Origin: Nitrospira sp.
Lineage (GTDB): Bacteria > Nitrospirota > Nitrospiria > Nitrospirales > Nitrospiraceae
Direction of reading: 5' to 3'
Assembly (NCBI GenBank): GCA_018242665.1
Contig: JAFEBL010000010.1
Coordinates: forward strand, 62,001 to 126,000
Length of the DNA: 64,000 nucleotides
Below the pieces are notes generated by a model. The model was not told the DNA's origin. It did no database searches and saw only the letters and a program-made list of their open reading frames with translations. Shown piece after piece: positions 25,539 through 35,300 of the stretch (its first letter is position 1; the number at the start of each line of letters is the position of its first letter). Position numbers and translations under genes: made by a program.

Positions 25539-26001
25539 AGTCCCCCTTTCGTGCCGTATCAGGCCCTGTTGGTGTACTGCCCCACACCTCTGATGATCAC
25601 TTCTATATTGAACAGCATGCCGAACAAGCTCTACGTAGCCCTGGCATCCTGGTTACAACGACGAGCAGCATGAGCGCGCCTCAACATCATATGGATATCG
25701 CTCGGCCTGAACAATAGGACCGTTTCGAGGAATTCTCTCCTGATGTGGCGGCTCAACAGTGAGCAAGCCGGCGCACAGGCTCAGTTCGACGGGGGGTATT
25801 CTTTGTAATTCTTAGGTCGAGGGGAAAGCTGGCTTACCGGAAAGATTCTGTCAACGTACGGGTAGCGATTCAGATCAGCAGTACCGGAAGCGACAGACCG
25901 GCCGCCGGGGATCAGGGAGAGCCCGGAGAGAGGTGGTCGGCCGAAAGGCCTTTTTAGGGAAAGATGGCGATTGCGGCACGACCACCGCGCCCTATCTTCC
26001 T
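25539..26001. other. Intergenic stretch without a convincing gene
   Basis: About 460 bases between the haem protein and the zinc-ribbon gene, both read leftward. Short frames here look like chance. It includes a GGCC-GAAA-GGCC hairpin followed by five T (25939-25955, + strand) that would need a + strand transcript to matter; none is seen. The promoter of the haem-protein gene should lie in its left part. Confidence 0.5.
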
Positions 26002-26184
26002 TCAACCGCAGCAGCCGGATTCAAATTGCCGGCGCTGGTAGGCGAAAACCAGGCAGCGGATGCAGACCTCCCGTACGGTCTTCGTCTGCGAGTCAGACAG
26101 GGGCGTTCTGCGCAGCACATGCTGCCCGCAATCGGCACAACAACCGGCTGTCGCGGCATCCCTATCAAAAGAGACAGACATCAT
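26002..26184 (-). CDS. Small zinc-ribbon protein
   Basis: A 60-aa protein with two CxxC pairs (CADC and CIRC) about 22 residues apart, typical of a zinc ribbon. A GGAGGG ribosome site is nine bases before the ATG. The start overlaps the end of the coiled-coil gene by 20 bp, placing it third in the unit that begins with the LexA-like repressor. No known family recognised; it could bind DNA, RNA or a protein partner. Confidence 0.65.
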   Translation of the reverse strand: MMSVSFDRDAATAGCCADCGQHVLRRTPLSDSQTKTVREVCIRCLVFAYQRRQFESGCCG

Positions 26185-26410
26185 GGCGTTGGACCCTCCT
26201 ATTTTCTCGAACGGGTTGCGTGGTGATCGTATGGGACTTCATTCCACTCAGAAGAGTGCGTAACCGGGAACTTCCGCTCCATCCTTGCGTCATGCCTTTG
26301 GTCAGTTGTAACTCACGTTGCAATTCCCCGATCCGTCCGTTCAGCCGGACAATCATGCGTTCGAGTTCATCCACCCGTTCGACCATCAGATGTTGCTGCT
26401 GCGTCATCAT
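26165..26410 (-). CDS. Small coiled-coil protein
   Basis: An 81-aa protein; residues about 5-40 (VERVDELERMIVRLNGRIGE and on) form a heptad-like amphipathic helix, the rest is basic and probably flexible. AAGGAGGG precedes the ATG at 26410, and it begins 15 bases after the repressor stop, so the two genes are co-transcribed. Function unknown; the coil suggests self-association or binding to a partner. Confidence 0.65.
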   Translation of the reverse strand: MMTQQQHLMVERVDELERMIVRLNGRIGELQRELQLTKGMTQGWSGSSRLRTLLSGMKSHTITTQPVRENRRVQRHDVCLF

Positions 26411-26424
26411 GTGCCCTCCTTGGA

Positions 26425-26976
26425 TTAGGCGTTGTCGCAATGTCGGATCACCCCGACGAGGACCCCTTCGATGGCGAATTCATCCGTGGGTGCCACCAGC
26501 AAGGGTTTCATCGAGGCGTTGGCGGGATGAAGTTCGATGGACCGCTCCCGCTTGAAGTAGGTTTTAATGGTGGCTTGCCCATTGACGAGGGCGACGACCG
26601 TCTGACCGTTCCGCGCAGTGGATTGTTTCCGAACCACAACCAGATCGCCCGGCAGAATGCCATCCTCGATCATGGACTCGCCCTTCACCCGAAGCGCGAA
26701 GGTCTCTCCCGCCCGCACCATGCTGGGAGGCACATCGACCAACTCCGATTGGCTCACCGGTTCGATCGGCGCCCCGGCGGCGACCATTCCAGCCATCAGC
26801 ACCTGCGTGCGATTCAAGAGCTGCGTCATGGCGACCTCAACCGCTCCACTAATCCGGCGCATACCCGATTCGTAGCGAGCGACAGACACGCGAGTCGTCC
26901 GCAAGGCCTCCGCTAGCTGTTCTTGCGTGAGCGCTAACTGCTCCCGGCAACTTCGAAATTGTTTTGGCGTCATCAT
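26425..26976 (-). CDS. LexA-like self-cleaving repressor with XRE-type DNA-binding domain
   Basis: A 183-aa repressor. Residues 5-58 form an XRE/Cro-type helix-turn-helix (LTQEQLAEALRTTRVSVARY), unlike the winged helix of classical LexA. Residues 65-183 match the LexA S24 domain closely: cleavage site Ala67-Gly68 in VAAGAP, catalytic Ser101 in VKGESM and Lys138 in ATIKTY, ending IEGVLVGVIRHCD. It should therefore cut itself when RecA filaments form and act as an SOS-type repressor. There is no ribosome site before the ATG; a palindrome and promoter lie directly on it. Phage CI-type origin is possible, but no phage genes surround it. Confidence 0.85.
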   Translation of the reverse strand: MMTPKQFRSCREQLALTQEQLAEALRTTRVSVARYESGMRRISGAVEVAMTQLLNRTQVLMAGMVAAGAPIEPVSQSELVDVPPSMVRAGETFALRVKGESMIEDGILPGDLVVVRKQSTARNGQTVVALVNGQATIKTYFKRERSIELHPANASMKPLLVAPTDEFAIEGVLVGVIRHCDNA

Positions 26977-26992
26977 GTAACCAATGGTTACA
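26976..26992. promoter_or_regulatory. Palindromic operator of the LexA-like gene
   Basis: TGTAACCAATGGTTACA: perfect 7-bp arms around three bases. It begins at the first base of the start codon and covers the predicted -10, so binding of the repressor would shut its own promoter. It is neither the CTGT-N8-ACAG nor the GAAC-N4-GTTC type of LexA box. Confidence 0.7.
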
Positions 26993-27013
26993 TATGGGTC
27001 ATGGCCCTGTCAA
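26985..27013 (-). promoter_or_regulatory. Promoter of the LexA-like unit, leaderless
   Basis: On the minus strand a perfect TTGACA (27013-27008) is followed after 17 bases by TAACCA (26990-26985). A start site six to eight bases further falls at about 26977-26979, next to the ATG at 26976, which predicts an mRNA with no 5' leader. This fits the missing ribosome site. Confidence 0.55.
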
Positions 27014-27641
27014 GCGCCAGATACACATTTCTGTGACCTGCTTCCCCTTCCAGCTCACAAAGAAGCGGTAAGTTTGTGTATTTCTAGAGACTTACCTGGA
27101 TTTTGAACGCTGCCTGCCACGAGGCGACGGCAAACACGCGACCCTGCCATGACAATTTGGAGATCGGTGAGTTTGGTCTGATCAGTGAAGGGTCTCTATG
27201 GATATTGGGAGGCGCTGATAGGCTGAGGCGTGTTCAGTCCCGCACGCGGCGTATGGAAAAGGGTGCTCGAGTCTAGCGCGCGTGTGCACCCCAGCAAGAG
27301 AGCTTGCGGCTGGTGTTCCGAGAAAGTCCGAATGGATGGGATTCTCCCATCAGAAAACGGCCCCCAACCCCGTCAACAAGCATGTTGCTCAACCATGCTG
27401 CATCGATGGCAGATCGCTCCAACCGGCATCCCCATTCTGCTCGCCGGATACCGTCCACAACCTGCCCTTCGGAGAATCTCGGCCTCTTCTCGACCCCATT
27501 TTTCCTATGGTTCGGTAGTCCCCATCGGTCAAGAGAACACACGCGAATGCTTTCCATTGCCGAGCAAGGCTCCAGCCCTAGTCCGTGCCAGGCTGGACCT
27601 TGGTCGTGGTGCACATCGATCAGCAGCGGATCAGCTCCGGT
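27014..27641. other. Intergenic stretch without a convincing gene
   Basis: About 630 bases between the LexA-like promoter and the 3' end of the leftward fibre gene. Frames of 90-190 codons occur on both strands but have odd composition and no ribosome sites, so I read them as chance. Base composition is more mixed than in neighbouring genes. No clear terminator or repeat found. Confidence 0.5.
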
Positions 27642-28679
27642 TCAGTCGATCAAGGTGAGCTCGCAGGTGCGTCCCGCATTGAGAAAACTACTGTCTTGTG
27701 AAACCAACAGCGCCATACCGGCATTTGTATCGCCTTGGTCGATATTCTGGCGGTACGTTCCGTCAGTCAAAGCGCAACCCCAGACCGCGACGGCTATTTC
27801 AGTCTTACCGTTTCCAATAGTCCCTGCTGTGTCTTGGAACGAGGACTGCCAATGCTTATCGGTTGCGGAGTAATAGAACAGATAGCTTCGAGACGCGGCT
27901 GCAGTTTCACTCCCTGCCATCCACCGAGTCTTTCCCATCCGAACCTCGCAGCCGTCTGCATCGCCGCAGAGGTCGATCAAGATCTTTTCGGGGATTGGTT
28001 GTGTCTGACCGAAGGAGCGCGCTGCGGTGAGCGACATATGATACCGTGGGGAAATCTCATAGGTTTTCGTTTCTGCCTCCATGTCGCGTTGGTATACGGC
28101 CTGAGACGTCACGCCGCCATTGATCTTCGCGTTTCCCCTCACCTGTAGAGTCTCGTCAGGAGCGTCCCCCCCCTCTTGTGGGATATAACCCTTTGTCACG
28201 ATGAGGGTCGCTCCTTCAATGGCCAACTCCTTCGGCTTTGTCAGGCGCAGACGCGCATCGTAATCGGTTGTAGTCAGCCTCGCGAAATCAATGTAGGGAT
28301 TGCCCGTTCCGTTATTGCGGACTTCGATACTGGCGTTTCCGTCTACACCTCCAGCCATGGTGATCCCCGCGTTGGGGGCAGTAGATGGTTTAGATGTTTC
28401 CGGTAACACCACCTGAAAGCCTTGCGGAGTAAGACTCCCAATCCCGACGTTGCCCTTCGAGTCAATGAATAGTGCGTCGCCTTGCGCATAGAGCAGCCCA
28501 CCGCCGATAATGAGGAGCGCCAGGGGAAGGGGGCCGAGGAGACACTTGCGCAACGAGGTCGGCCATTGTGCTCGGGAGGCTTGATGCTGGGCCGCTTCTC
28601 GCTCGGCTTCCAGGGTAGTAAGCCGTTGCCGTAGCGCGGCAAGCTCCGTATACAGTTCACTCTCACGCTGTTCCTTCAT
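27642..28679 (-). CDS. Membrane-anchored fibre-like protein
   Basis: A 345-aa protein with three visible parts: an N-terminal coiled coil (residues about 5-40, rich in Glu/Arg/Leu), one membrane helix (about 50-70, LALLIIGGGLLYA), and an outer part beginning DSKGNVGIGSLTP, a motif style seen in phage tail fibres and S74-chaperone fibre proteins. The distal part carries five cysteines, some paired closely (CGDADGC). ATG at 28679 follows AAAGGAG. It is the last gene of the unknown cluster. A trimeric surface fibre is a fair guess; no enzymatic motif seen. Confidence 0.6.
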   Translation of the reverse strand: MKEQRESELYTELAALRQRLTTLEAEREAAQHQASRAQWPTSLRKCLLGPLPLALLIIGGGLLYAQGDALFIDSKGNVGIGSLTPQGFQVVLPETSKPSTAPNAGITMAGGVDGNASIEVRNNGTGNPYIDFARLTTTDYDARLRLTKPKELAIEGATLIVTKGYIPQEGGDAPDETLQVRGNAKINGGVTSQAVYQRDMEAETKTYEISPRYHMSLTAARSFGQTQPIPEKILIDLCGDADGCEVRMGKTRWMAGSETAAASRSYLFYYSATDKHWQSSFQDTAGTIGNGKTEIAVAVWGCALTDGTYRQNIDQGDTNAGMALLVSQDSSFLNAGRTCELTLID

Positions 28680-28727
28680 CGTCTCTCCTTTCAACTCAGC
28701 AGTCGTTCGTGCGTTCCGGACAGGAGC

Positions 28728-30626
28728 CTATGGGGTCTCCGGCCCCACACTCTGCATCTGTACCGTCGCGCCGATTGGCCAACGGAATTCCTTCGGCAGG
28801 CCGATACCCTGTCCCTTGAGGATCACTCGGTCGCCGGCCTGTACCCCTGGGGTGGGCGGAGCGACGACTTTGTTGGCGCTGTAGATGGTCCCCGTCCTCA
28901 GTGATGATGGCTGCAGCTCCCTGTCCTTGCTGGCCATCGGAGTAAGATCGTAGATGGCCTCATCGGAATAGCCGAGGAGCGTCCCATCGGCGGTGAACTC
29001 GCATCGAAAACCATTTCGTGGGCAGGTGTAGGGCCAATTGCCGCCATCGACAACCACCGGCATGAGCTTGTGCAGATGCATCACTTGTTTCGCCACTGGA
29101 TTGGCAACTGCGCCGGTGCGATCCCGCGTCGACTTATACCAATCGTAGCGGTTGACCCTACCGTCATGGCCCTGCACCACGAACAGCGCATTGCCATCCG
29201 GACTGAGGACTGGGGCCAGCGAAACCGTTGCGTCTTGGCTCCACAGCATGGTTGGTGCAGGACAATTCTGGATTGATGGGACACAGGGTTCGTACATGAT
29301 GGCCTGTACGATACTCGTATCGCTCGTGTTCCCCGCGACAAACACATAGTCCACAGTGGTCTCCCTGCCTCCAACCTTGATGACCTTGCTGGCCACCGCA
29401 GGTTTAAGCAATGTTTTGAGATCCGGCTTCACTTTTTTACTCTCGTCACAGGGAGCCGTTTCTGCACCACAGTGGAATATCTCGTGTACCACCGTCTCAC
29501 CTGTGGCGGTGTCCATGCGAATCAGCGCGATTTTTCTTGTCGCGTTTGTTTCTTGGATGGGAATGTCGGCAAGCGCGTAAGCATTTCGGCCATTCGCGCT
29601 GAGCGTGATGGGGCTGACCGCCGTGAACTTGAGCGTCGTACGCCAGAATTCACTCCGCGCGGCACAGCGCGAGTAATCTTTCGCGACAATGCTGCCATGG
29701 GCCTCCACGTTCTTGAAATAGAGGCTCCCATCCTGTCCCATTGCCGGCGTTTCCTCCGCGTTCACCGTGATCTGTTGCCGTCCAGCGGATGAGCATGTCT
29801 CCTGGCGCAGGTCGCAACTGTGAATCGCGTCTTTCGAGATGATCTTCATACCACCCCAAGCCGTGACGAACGCGAAGGAACCGGTGGTCACCACTGATGA
29901 GTCCGAAGCATCGAGAGGCCAACTTCGTATGCTCCCCACACCGCCGATCCGGTGAAGGCAGCTTCCCTTGTCAGCGGAGGGGCATGGGGCAACCACATAG
30001 ACGGCTCCATCGTACGAGACCGGATTGGTGAGCCTCTGGCCTTTCCACAACGGACTGGCGAAGTGTCCCACGGGCTGTTCGTATGTCCAGTCGGTGGAGT
30101 CTCTCGAGTGCGGGGGAGTCGGCAAGTCATAGGTGACGATCAGGCGAGGTCGCTCTGCAGCGGGGTCTCTATCGCCGCCGTAGTATTCCCAACTGGTGTG
30201 CGGGGATTCGGTCTGGAGCAGAAATTTGACCCTTTTATTCGGAACGCACGCCTTTGGATCCAACTCGGCAACATACGGCTTCGTCTCCTTATTCGTCTCC
30301 TTATCGGTGGCTGACCACTGCCCGACTTGCTCTTCCTTCCCTTGTGGGCTCGTCCACCGCACCTGGACGTCCTGTGAGGCGCGAGAGTCGCCTTGGTGCG
30401 GCTTAGCAACAACGCGCAACGTGCACGTTTTCACCGCAGGGTGGAATGGAAAGTCCTGGATATAGAAGGTGAGCGTCGCCTTGATGGTTGGAGCGTTAGC
30501 GGCCGCGATGGTCCATGACGGCGCTGTTTCGTCAGACAGGCTGACCCACATGCCCTCGGCTCGAAGCACGCCGGGCCACAGGAGCGCTGGGATGAAAGCG
30601 AGCACCGCAAGAAGGGTATTCTTCAT
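28728..30626 (-). CDS. Secreted beta-propeller-like protein of the unknown cluster
   Basis: A 632-aa exported protein; the signal peptide runs to about residue 24 (VLRAEG). After an N-terminal beta domain (about 25-165) come repeated strand blocks such as YDGAVYVVAP, GSFAFVTAWGG, GQDGSLYFKN and SPDGNALFVVQG, the pattern of PQQ/WD-type propellers. Many cysteines suggest disulfides. ATG at 30626 follows GAGGA; a GTG five codons earlier would be inside that site. It carries a 12-bp in-frame repeat coding KETN/KETK. It lies 17 bases after the Kelch-like gene. Family not recognised. Confidence 0.6.
   Translation of the reverse strand: MKNTLLAVLAFIPALLWPGVLRAEGMWVSLSDETAPSWTIAAANAPTIKATLTFYIQDFPFHPAVKTCTLRVVAKPHQGDSRASQDVQVRWTSPQGKEEQVGQWSATDKETNKETKPYVAELDPKACVPNKRVKFLLQTESPHTSWEYYGGDRDPAAERPRLIVTYDLPTPPHSRDSTDWTYEQPVGHFASPLWKGQRLTNPVSYDGAVYVVAPCPSADKGSCLHRIGGVGSIRSWPLDASDSSVVTTGSFAFVTAWGGMKIISKDAIHSCDLRQETCSSAGRQQITVNAEETPAMGQDGSLYFKNVEAHGSIVAKDYSRCAARSEFWRTTLKFTAVSPITLSANGRNAYALADIPIQETNATRKIALIRMDTATGETVVHEIFHCGAETAPCDESKKVKPDLKTLLKPAVASKVIKVGGRETTVDYVFVAGNTSDTSIVQAIMYEPCVPSIQNCPAPTMLWSQDATVSLAPVLSPDGNALFVVQGHDGRVNRYDWYKSTRDRTGAVANPVAKQVMHLHKLMPVVVDGGNWPYTCPRNGFRCEFTADGTLLGYSDEAIYDLTPMASKDRELQPSSLRTGTIYSANKVVAPPTPGVQAGDRVILKGQGIGLPKEFRWPIGATVQMQSVGPETP
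30280..30303. repeat. 12-bp tandem repeat, two copies, in coding sequence
   Basis: TTCGTCTCCTTA twice in a row. On the coding (minus) strand it encodes KETN then KETK, so copy number can change without a frameshift. Confidence 0.85.
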
Positions 30627-30642
30627 GGATAACGTCCTCACG

Positions 30643-32319
30643 CTAAATGGGTCTCACGTACACAAACAGGGGCGCGCCAACGACCTTACCCTGCATCGCA
30701 TGTTTATGTAAGGTCCTAAGATAGAGCCTGTTCTGTACGCCGACCACGGCGATACCATGCGGATTGTTGGTTCCGTCACCCGAAAATTCGGGGTCGGGCA
30801 ACTCGTGCCACGTATCCGATGTGCTCGTGATGCCTGACTTGTGGATCGACCACATTGCCTGCGCTATCGTCCACGAGGGGCCACCCGTTCGGTTCGTCAC
30901 GACCGTAAACAGGGTGTCTCCACAACCAGCCGCGCCTGTTCCGATTGCCTTCGCGACCACGTACCCCTCAGAACCTTTCGGTCGTAACGTCCAGGAGATC
31001 GTTTTTGATGGGGTGGTGACCCACAGATCGCCCAGGGGGTTGCCGTTTGGCGAAGACACCCCGCCGCACACCCAGATCATCTTATTGAAGTTCACCGCAC
31101 TGAATAGGCAGCGCGGCCTCCATCCTTCGGAAGACCCCTTCTTTTCGGTGCCATGCAGTGTGCTTCGATCGTTGTTATCAGTTTTGAACTCCCAGACATC
31201 CGCCAGACATGCGTAGGGCCCGAGGCCGCCCATGACCCACAGAGTGCTGTCGTCCACCACGACGCAGGCATGGCCCATGCGCTCTTTGAAACCATCGGCC
31301 CCTGTGACGGTCGCGTCCCGCCATCCTTTGGCTGGGTGCTCGAGATCGTAATAACAGATCCGCTTTGACTTCTGGTCCCAATCGACGGCGCTGCCACCGA
31401 TCAGCCACAGGCGGTTGCCAAGCCGCAGCCCAGGGCTCGATTCCATGCCGTCGGGCACCGCGTCGTTCACAGTTTTCCAGCTCGTCAGACCATCCGTCGA
31501 CTTGCACAACACCGCCTGCCGGCCAGTCTTCTCGTCCGCTCGCACAAAAATCGCGTACAGGGCGTCATCGCACTTGCCTCCCGAATCAAAGAGGACGGAG
31601 GGAAATGCCTGCCGGCCAAGCGGGTACAGTTTGTGCCAACCCGTTGTGAGCACGTTCACTGCGGCCTGTCGTCTTTTCCCATTGACCGTGAGCGTGTAGG
31701 TTCCGGTCCTATCAAGCGACTCCGTGAATGGAGATTTAGCCGACGCCACCCTCTGCCCCAATGGAGTTTGCAGACTCGCCTCGTGGTCACCAACCACCTC
31801 CCACGCGAGCGTCACGGTGCCACGGCCGATCATAAATGTCGGTTCGGCCGTGAAGTAGAGGATCGGATTGGACGGCGCCGTCGTCGGTTTGGCCTTCGTA
31901 ATGGGCAGCTTCCTGATGATGTTGCTGGGCAGGCTGCCTACCGTCCCGATGACAGTGATTTCAGACAGCCCTTCCTTGGCCCGGCAGAGCACATGACTGA
32001 TCTTGACGGAGACAGTTGACGAGCCCGCTACCGGAACGCCACCGTCAGGATCTCCGAGCGACCATGCCTTCATGGGTGCGGTTCCGGAATCTGCGGGTAT
32101 GCACCGAAGCGGAGCAGGCCCTGTACTGTCGAGTCTGATATCGTTTCCATCTTCGGATCGACGGAGCACGCCGGTGTCACCGACAGGCATCTCCAGTGTG
32201 AGCCACACAGGCTCGTCCCCTGTGAGCTGGATCGTGAACTCGAGTGTATTCGTTTTCTCGTAATCATCTCCGATCGTCAGAGATGCCGCCTTGGGCACGA
32301 GTGTGATGGTCATCGCCAT
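30643..32319 (-). CDS. Kelch-like propeller protein with N-terminal beta domains
   Basis: A 558-aa protein without a signal peptide. Residues 1-220 look like two Ig-type beta domains (ILYFTAEPTFMIGRGTVTLAW; TGTYTLTVNG). Residues about 225-555 hold Kelch-type blades, with the Gly-Gly signature repeated in LWLIGGSAVD, LWVMGGLGPY and IWVCGGVSSP, each followed by a DLW/DVWEF strand. Such propellers bind proteins or sugars. It begins 11 bases after the 1178-aa gene stop. It is one of three proteins in the cluster with propeller or beta-rich architecture; partner and ligand unknown. Confidence 0.65.
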   Translation of the reverse strand: MAMTITLVPKAASLTIGDDYEKTNTLEFTIQLTGDEPVWLTLEMPVGDTGVLRRSEDGNDIRLDSTGPAPLRCIPADSGTAPMKAWSLGDPDGGVPVAGSSTVSVKISHVLCRAKEGLSEITVIGTVGSLPSNIIRKLPITKAKPTTAPSNPILYFTAEPTFMIGRGTVTLAWEVVGDHEASLQTPLGQRVASAKSPFTESLDRTGTYTLTVNGKRRQAAVNVLTTGWHKLYPLGRQAFPSVLFDSGGKCDDALYAIFVRADEKTGRQAVLCKSTDGLTSWKTVNDAVPDGMESSPGLRLGNRLWLIGGSAVDWDQKSKRICYYDLEHPAKGWRDATVTGADGFKERMGHACVVVDDSTLWVMGGLGPYACLADVWEFKTDNNDRSTLHGTEKKGSSEGWRPRCLFSAVNFNKMIWVCGGVSSPNGNPLGDLWVTTPSKTISWTLRPKGSEGYVVAKAIGTGAAGCGDTLFTVVTNRTGGPSWTIAQAMWSIHKSGITSTSDTWHELPDPEFSGDGTNNPHGIAVVGVQNRLYLRTLHKHAMQGKVVGAPLFVYVRPI

Positions 32320-32330
32320 GGTCTTACCCC

Positions 32331-35300
32331 TTACGTCTGCTTGTCCGACACCGCGTCATGTTGATCCCGCTTCAGTCGCAACTTGAGCCAGCCCTCGCTG
32401 AGCGTCAGGCCCTCTGCGAAGCGCGCTCGGTCGTCGGCCTGCGTGATCGCGCGCCAATCGACAGCAGGCCGGGTTGCCCAGGACCACTGGCCGAAGGCAT
32501 CGGATGGCCGTGGCATGGTAGGCTGCGCCGTGCGCGCTTCCGGGCCGGCTCCCAACACCGGCGCCACGGCGATATAGAACTCCTTGATGAGGTCCAGTTG
32601 CTTGCTCACCTCTGCCGGTAGCTGGATGGCGTGGCGTGGAAGAATGCCGGTGGAGGCATGCACCCGGGCGCTCGCATCCATGAGCAGGGTCAGTGTCACT
32701 GGATCACCGGCACACGCCACCGAGAGCTGTTGATCATAGGTGATACGGGCGCTGTTACCAAGACGACGCGTGGCACCGTCACTGGCCACGAGGCAGGGCG
32801 CCCCGTTCTCGGGCACGTAACCGACAAGACCGTCGGCGGGCAGGGCCATGCCGCCCAACCGGACCGGCACGCGCAACGTTTCCACGCCCTCCGTCTCGAA
32901 CGTCCACGTCCCATCGGTCTTCCAATAGCCGGCAGGCAGCCCCTGCAGTTCGAGGTCCAGGGACGCGTGGACGAGGGCCAGCGGACGGCCGAGCAGCACC
33001 GCCATGGTCGGGTCCTCGAGGGGAAGCCGAGCCTCTGTCTTGCGCAGCACCAGCTCGACCATCTCCAGGAAGGCCTGCCCTTCGTCCGCACTGAACTCCG
33101 TCGCCAGCTGCACGAAGCGTTTGAGACGCTCGTTGCTAATGCCGCTGATTTGGAGGGTTGAACCGGGTCTCGGACGCCACTTGAATGTGACCGGTGAGTG
33201 GATAGTTTTTTCACCGCTCGCCGGCAGCACGCTCTCCAGCGCACCGAGCGGCTCCCCGTTCGCGCTGAACAGGGCGAAGCTCTTTTCGAGAAAATTGGGG
33301 ACCATCCATCCACAGACCGGCCCCGATGCGGATGCGTCGGCCGACTGCCACTCAACATTCAACCGCGCGGGCTGGGGCAATCTCGGGCTGAAGCTCGCAT
33401 GATATTCGCTGGGCGTGGGTGACAACTCTGCCGAGGCGATCATGGTCGCCGGTGAACCGCCTGGGCTGGAATCAATCAGCTTCCGTACCTGGCCGAAGGT
33501 ATCGACAAGATACAGGTTGACGAGCGCGAGCGCGCCGGCACGCACCGGCAAGAAGGTTCGTATGACCGGCAGGGTCGGCTGCGGGCCTTTGCCCATGGCC
33601 TCCCACATCGAGGCGTCCACCTGTGTGCTGGTCGGATTAACCGGAGGCAGGCAGAGACCCAGCGTTTGCCGAAGTAATTGATCATTGAAGCCACCCAAGG
33701 ACTGGCCTAAGACCTCCGTCTGCGTGATGCTCGTGAGGTTATCGACGTCGCGTCCAGCTGTCTCCGCAAACTCACGAAGATGCTTCGCCAGCTGCGCACC
33801 GGACAGCGGCAAGACAATCGTGGCGTCTTCGAGGTCGAGTGGAGTGCCCGCGATGTTTGGGGAAGCGCCCGGCGGAACGAGGTCGCCGGTGAGCGGGCCT
33901 GAACCGAATCGCCAGCCGTCGAGTGACGTGCTGTGCCTGTTGGCAGAATCTTCTGCGGGGGTATATGCCGACGCCCAGCGTACCTGCCACATCAGGTACA
34001 GGGGCAGCCATGGGTTGGTCTCACGGTTGGTCTCAGGGTTGGTCTCACCCCAACGGGTGACAGCCAGTGAGTCCGGCGTCTTCCCGCTCCAGGTCAGTGT
34101 CGTGAGGCCAGACTGACTAGACTGGTCAAGACTCTTCTGGAGCGCTTGAAAGAGGCGGTCGTCTGCCGTGGGGATCGCACTCGAGCAGCTTGGATCGAAG
34201 AGGAGTGCCTCGAGCGCAAGCTTCCGCGCGAGGTCGCCACACCGCACTCCCGCCACATTCGGCACAGAAAAGTATGTGTCCGCCGACCATGTCGCGCTCG
34301 TCATCCCGCTCTGGCTCACGCCTGACACCACCGCCTTCGCCGGCCGGCACCGCACGAGACTAATCGTGTTCTGATCACCGCCTGTTGCGCTGACGCGGGC
34401 AGGACCAACCAGGTTCTCTCCCTTCATGACCACGAACGGATCTTTCGGATGCAGGAACGGCGGCATCGTCGACTCGACGAGCTGCATACCAGTCTGCTGT
34501 TCAGTGAGGACCGTGCGCACACGCGCCTTGCACCGGTCGACCTCCTGCTGATATTGCGGAAGTCCGTGCACGGCCTGGTTCAGTTTTTCCTGAGCCAACG
34601 TCACAGGCGCCAGGCCTGGCCGACGCGGCGGCGGACCGGTCTGCATCCTGGCCCACGTGACCCAGCAGGCAAACAGTTGCGAACGCAACGACTCGATCTC
34701 CCGTGCATGCCGGTCGTACCGCTGCTGGGCCTGGTTCAGCGCATCGAGGCGCGTCAGAACGTCCGCAGACAGCGCGGGGAGAGGCTGTTGCGCCTCGGCT
34801 GAGCGGGCGATCGGCTCGATGGACCAAGAGGTGCCACCCGCCACGGCATTGAAGCCGTGCCGGTGCAGCAATTCACCGAGTTGGTAGTGGTCCGCCACCT
34901 GCGTGGCCTGCCCGTGCTGAAACGCGCAGAGGATGTGCTCAAGTCTGTTCCTGTCGGTCACGTCGGGAGACGTTGGGGCATTGCGCGCCATGAGGGCAGC
35001 CACCGCCTCGGCCGCACTGCCGCCGATCGCGACGGTTGGCGACGTTGAGCCGGCAGGTGTCGAGGGATACGTCTGCCCCGCCCCTTGCCAGGTCAGGCCC
35101 ACGACCGCTCCATGACAGAGCGTCCGCTGCGGCAGGGCTCCCGCTTCAAGATCGGGGCAGGACCACCCCAAGCCCGCTAGGCGCGCTTGACAACTGTTCA
35201 CGATATCCGATTGATCGATGGGGTGAAACGGATCCTTGGCCTGGTCTGAATACCAGCCCAGGACAAGGTAGGTGAGCTGCTGGCCTTGCGCGACACCTTC

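Noticed and set aside
25939-25955. Hairpin GGCC-GAAA-GGCC plus T5 as a terminator
   Set aside because: Stem of only four pairs, and no + strand gene ends upstream of it.
27230-27873. Overlapping open frames of 113-189 codons around 27.3-27.9 kb
   Set aside because: Random-looking sequence, no ribosome sites, partly antisense to the fibre gene.
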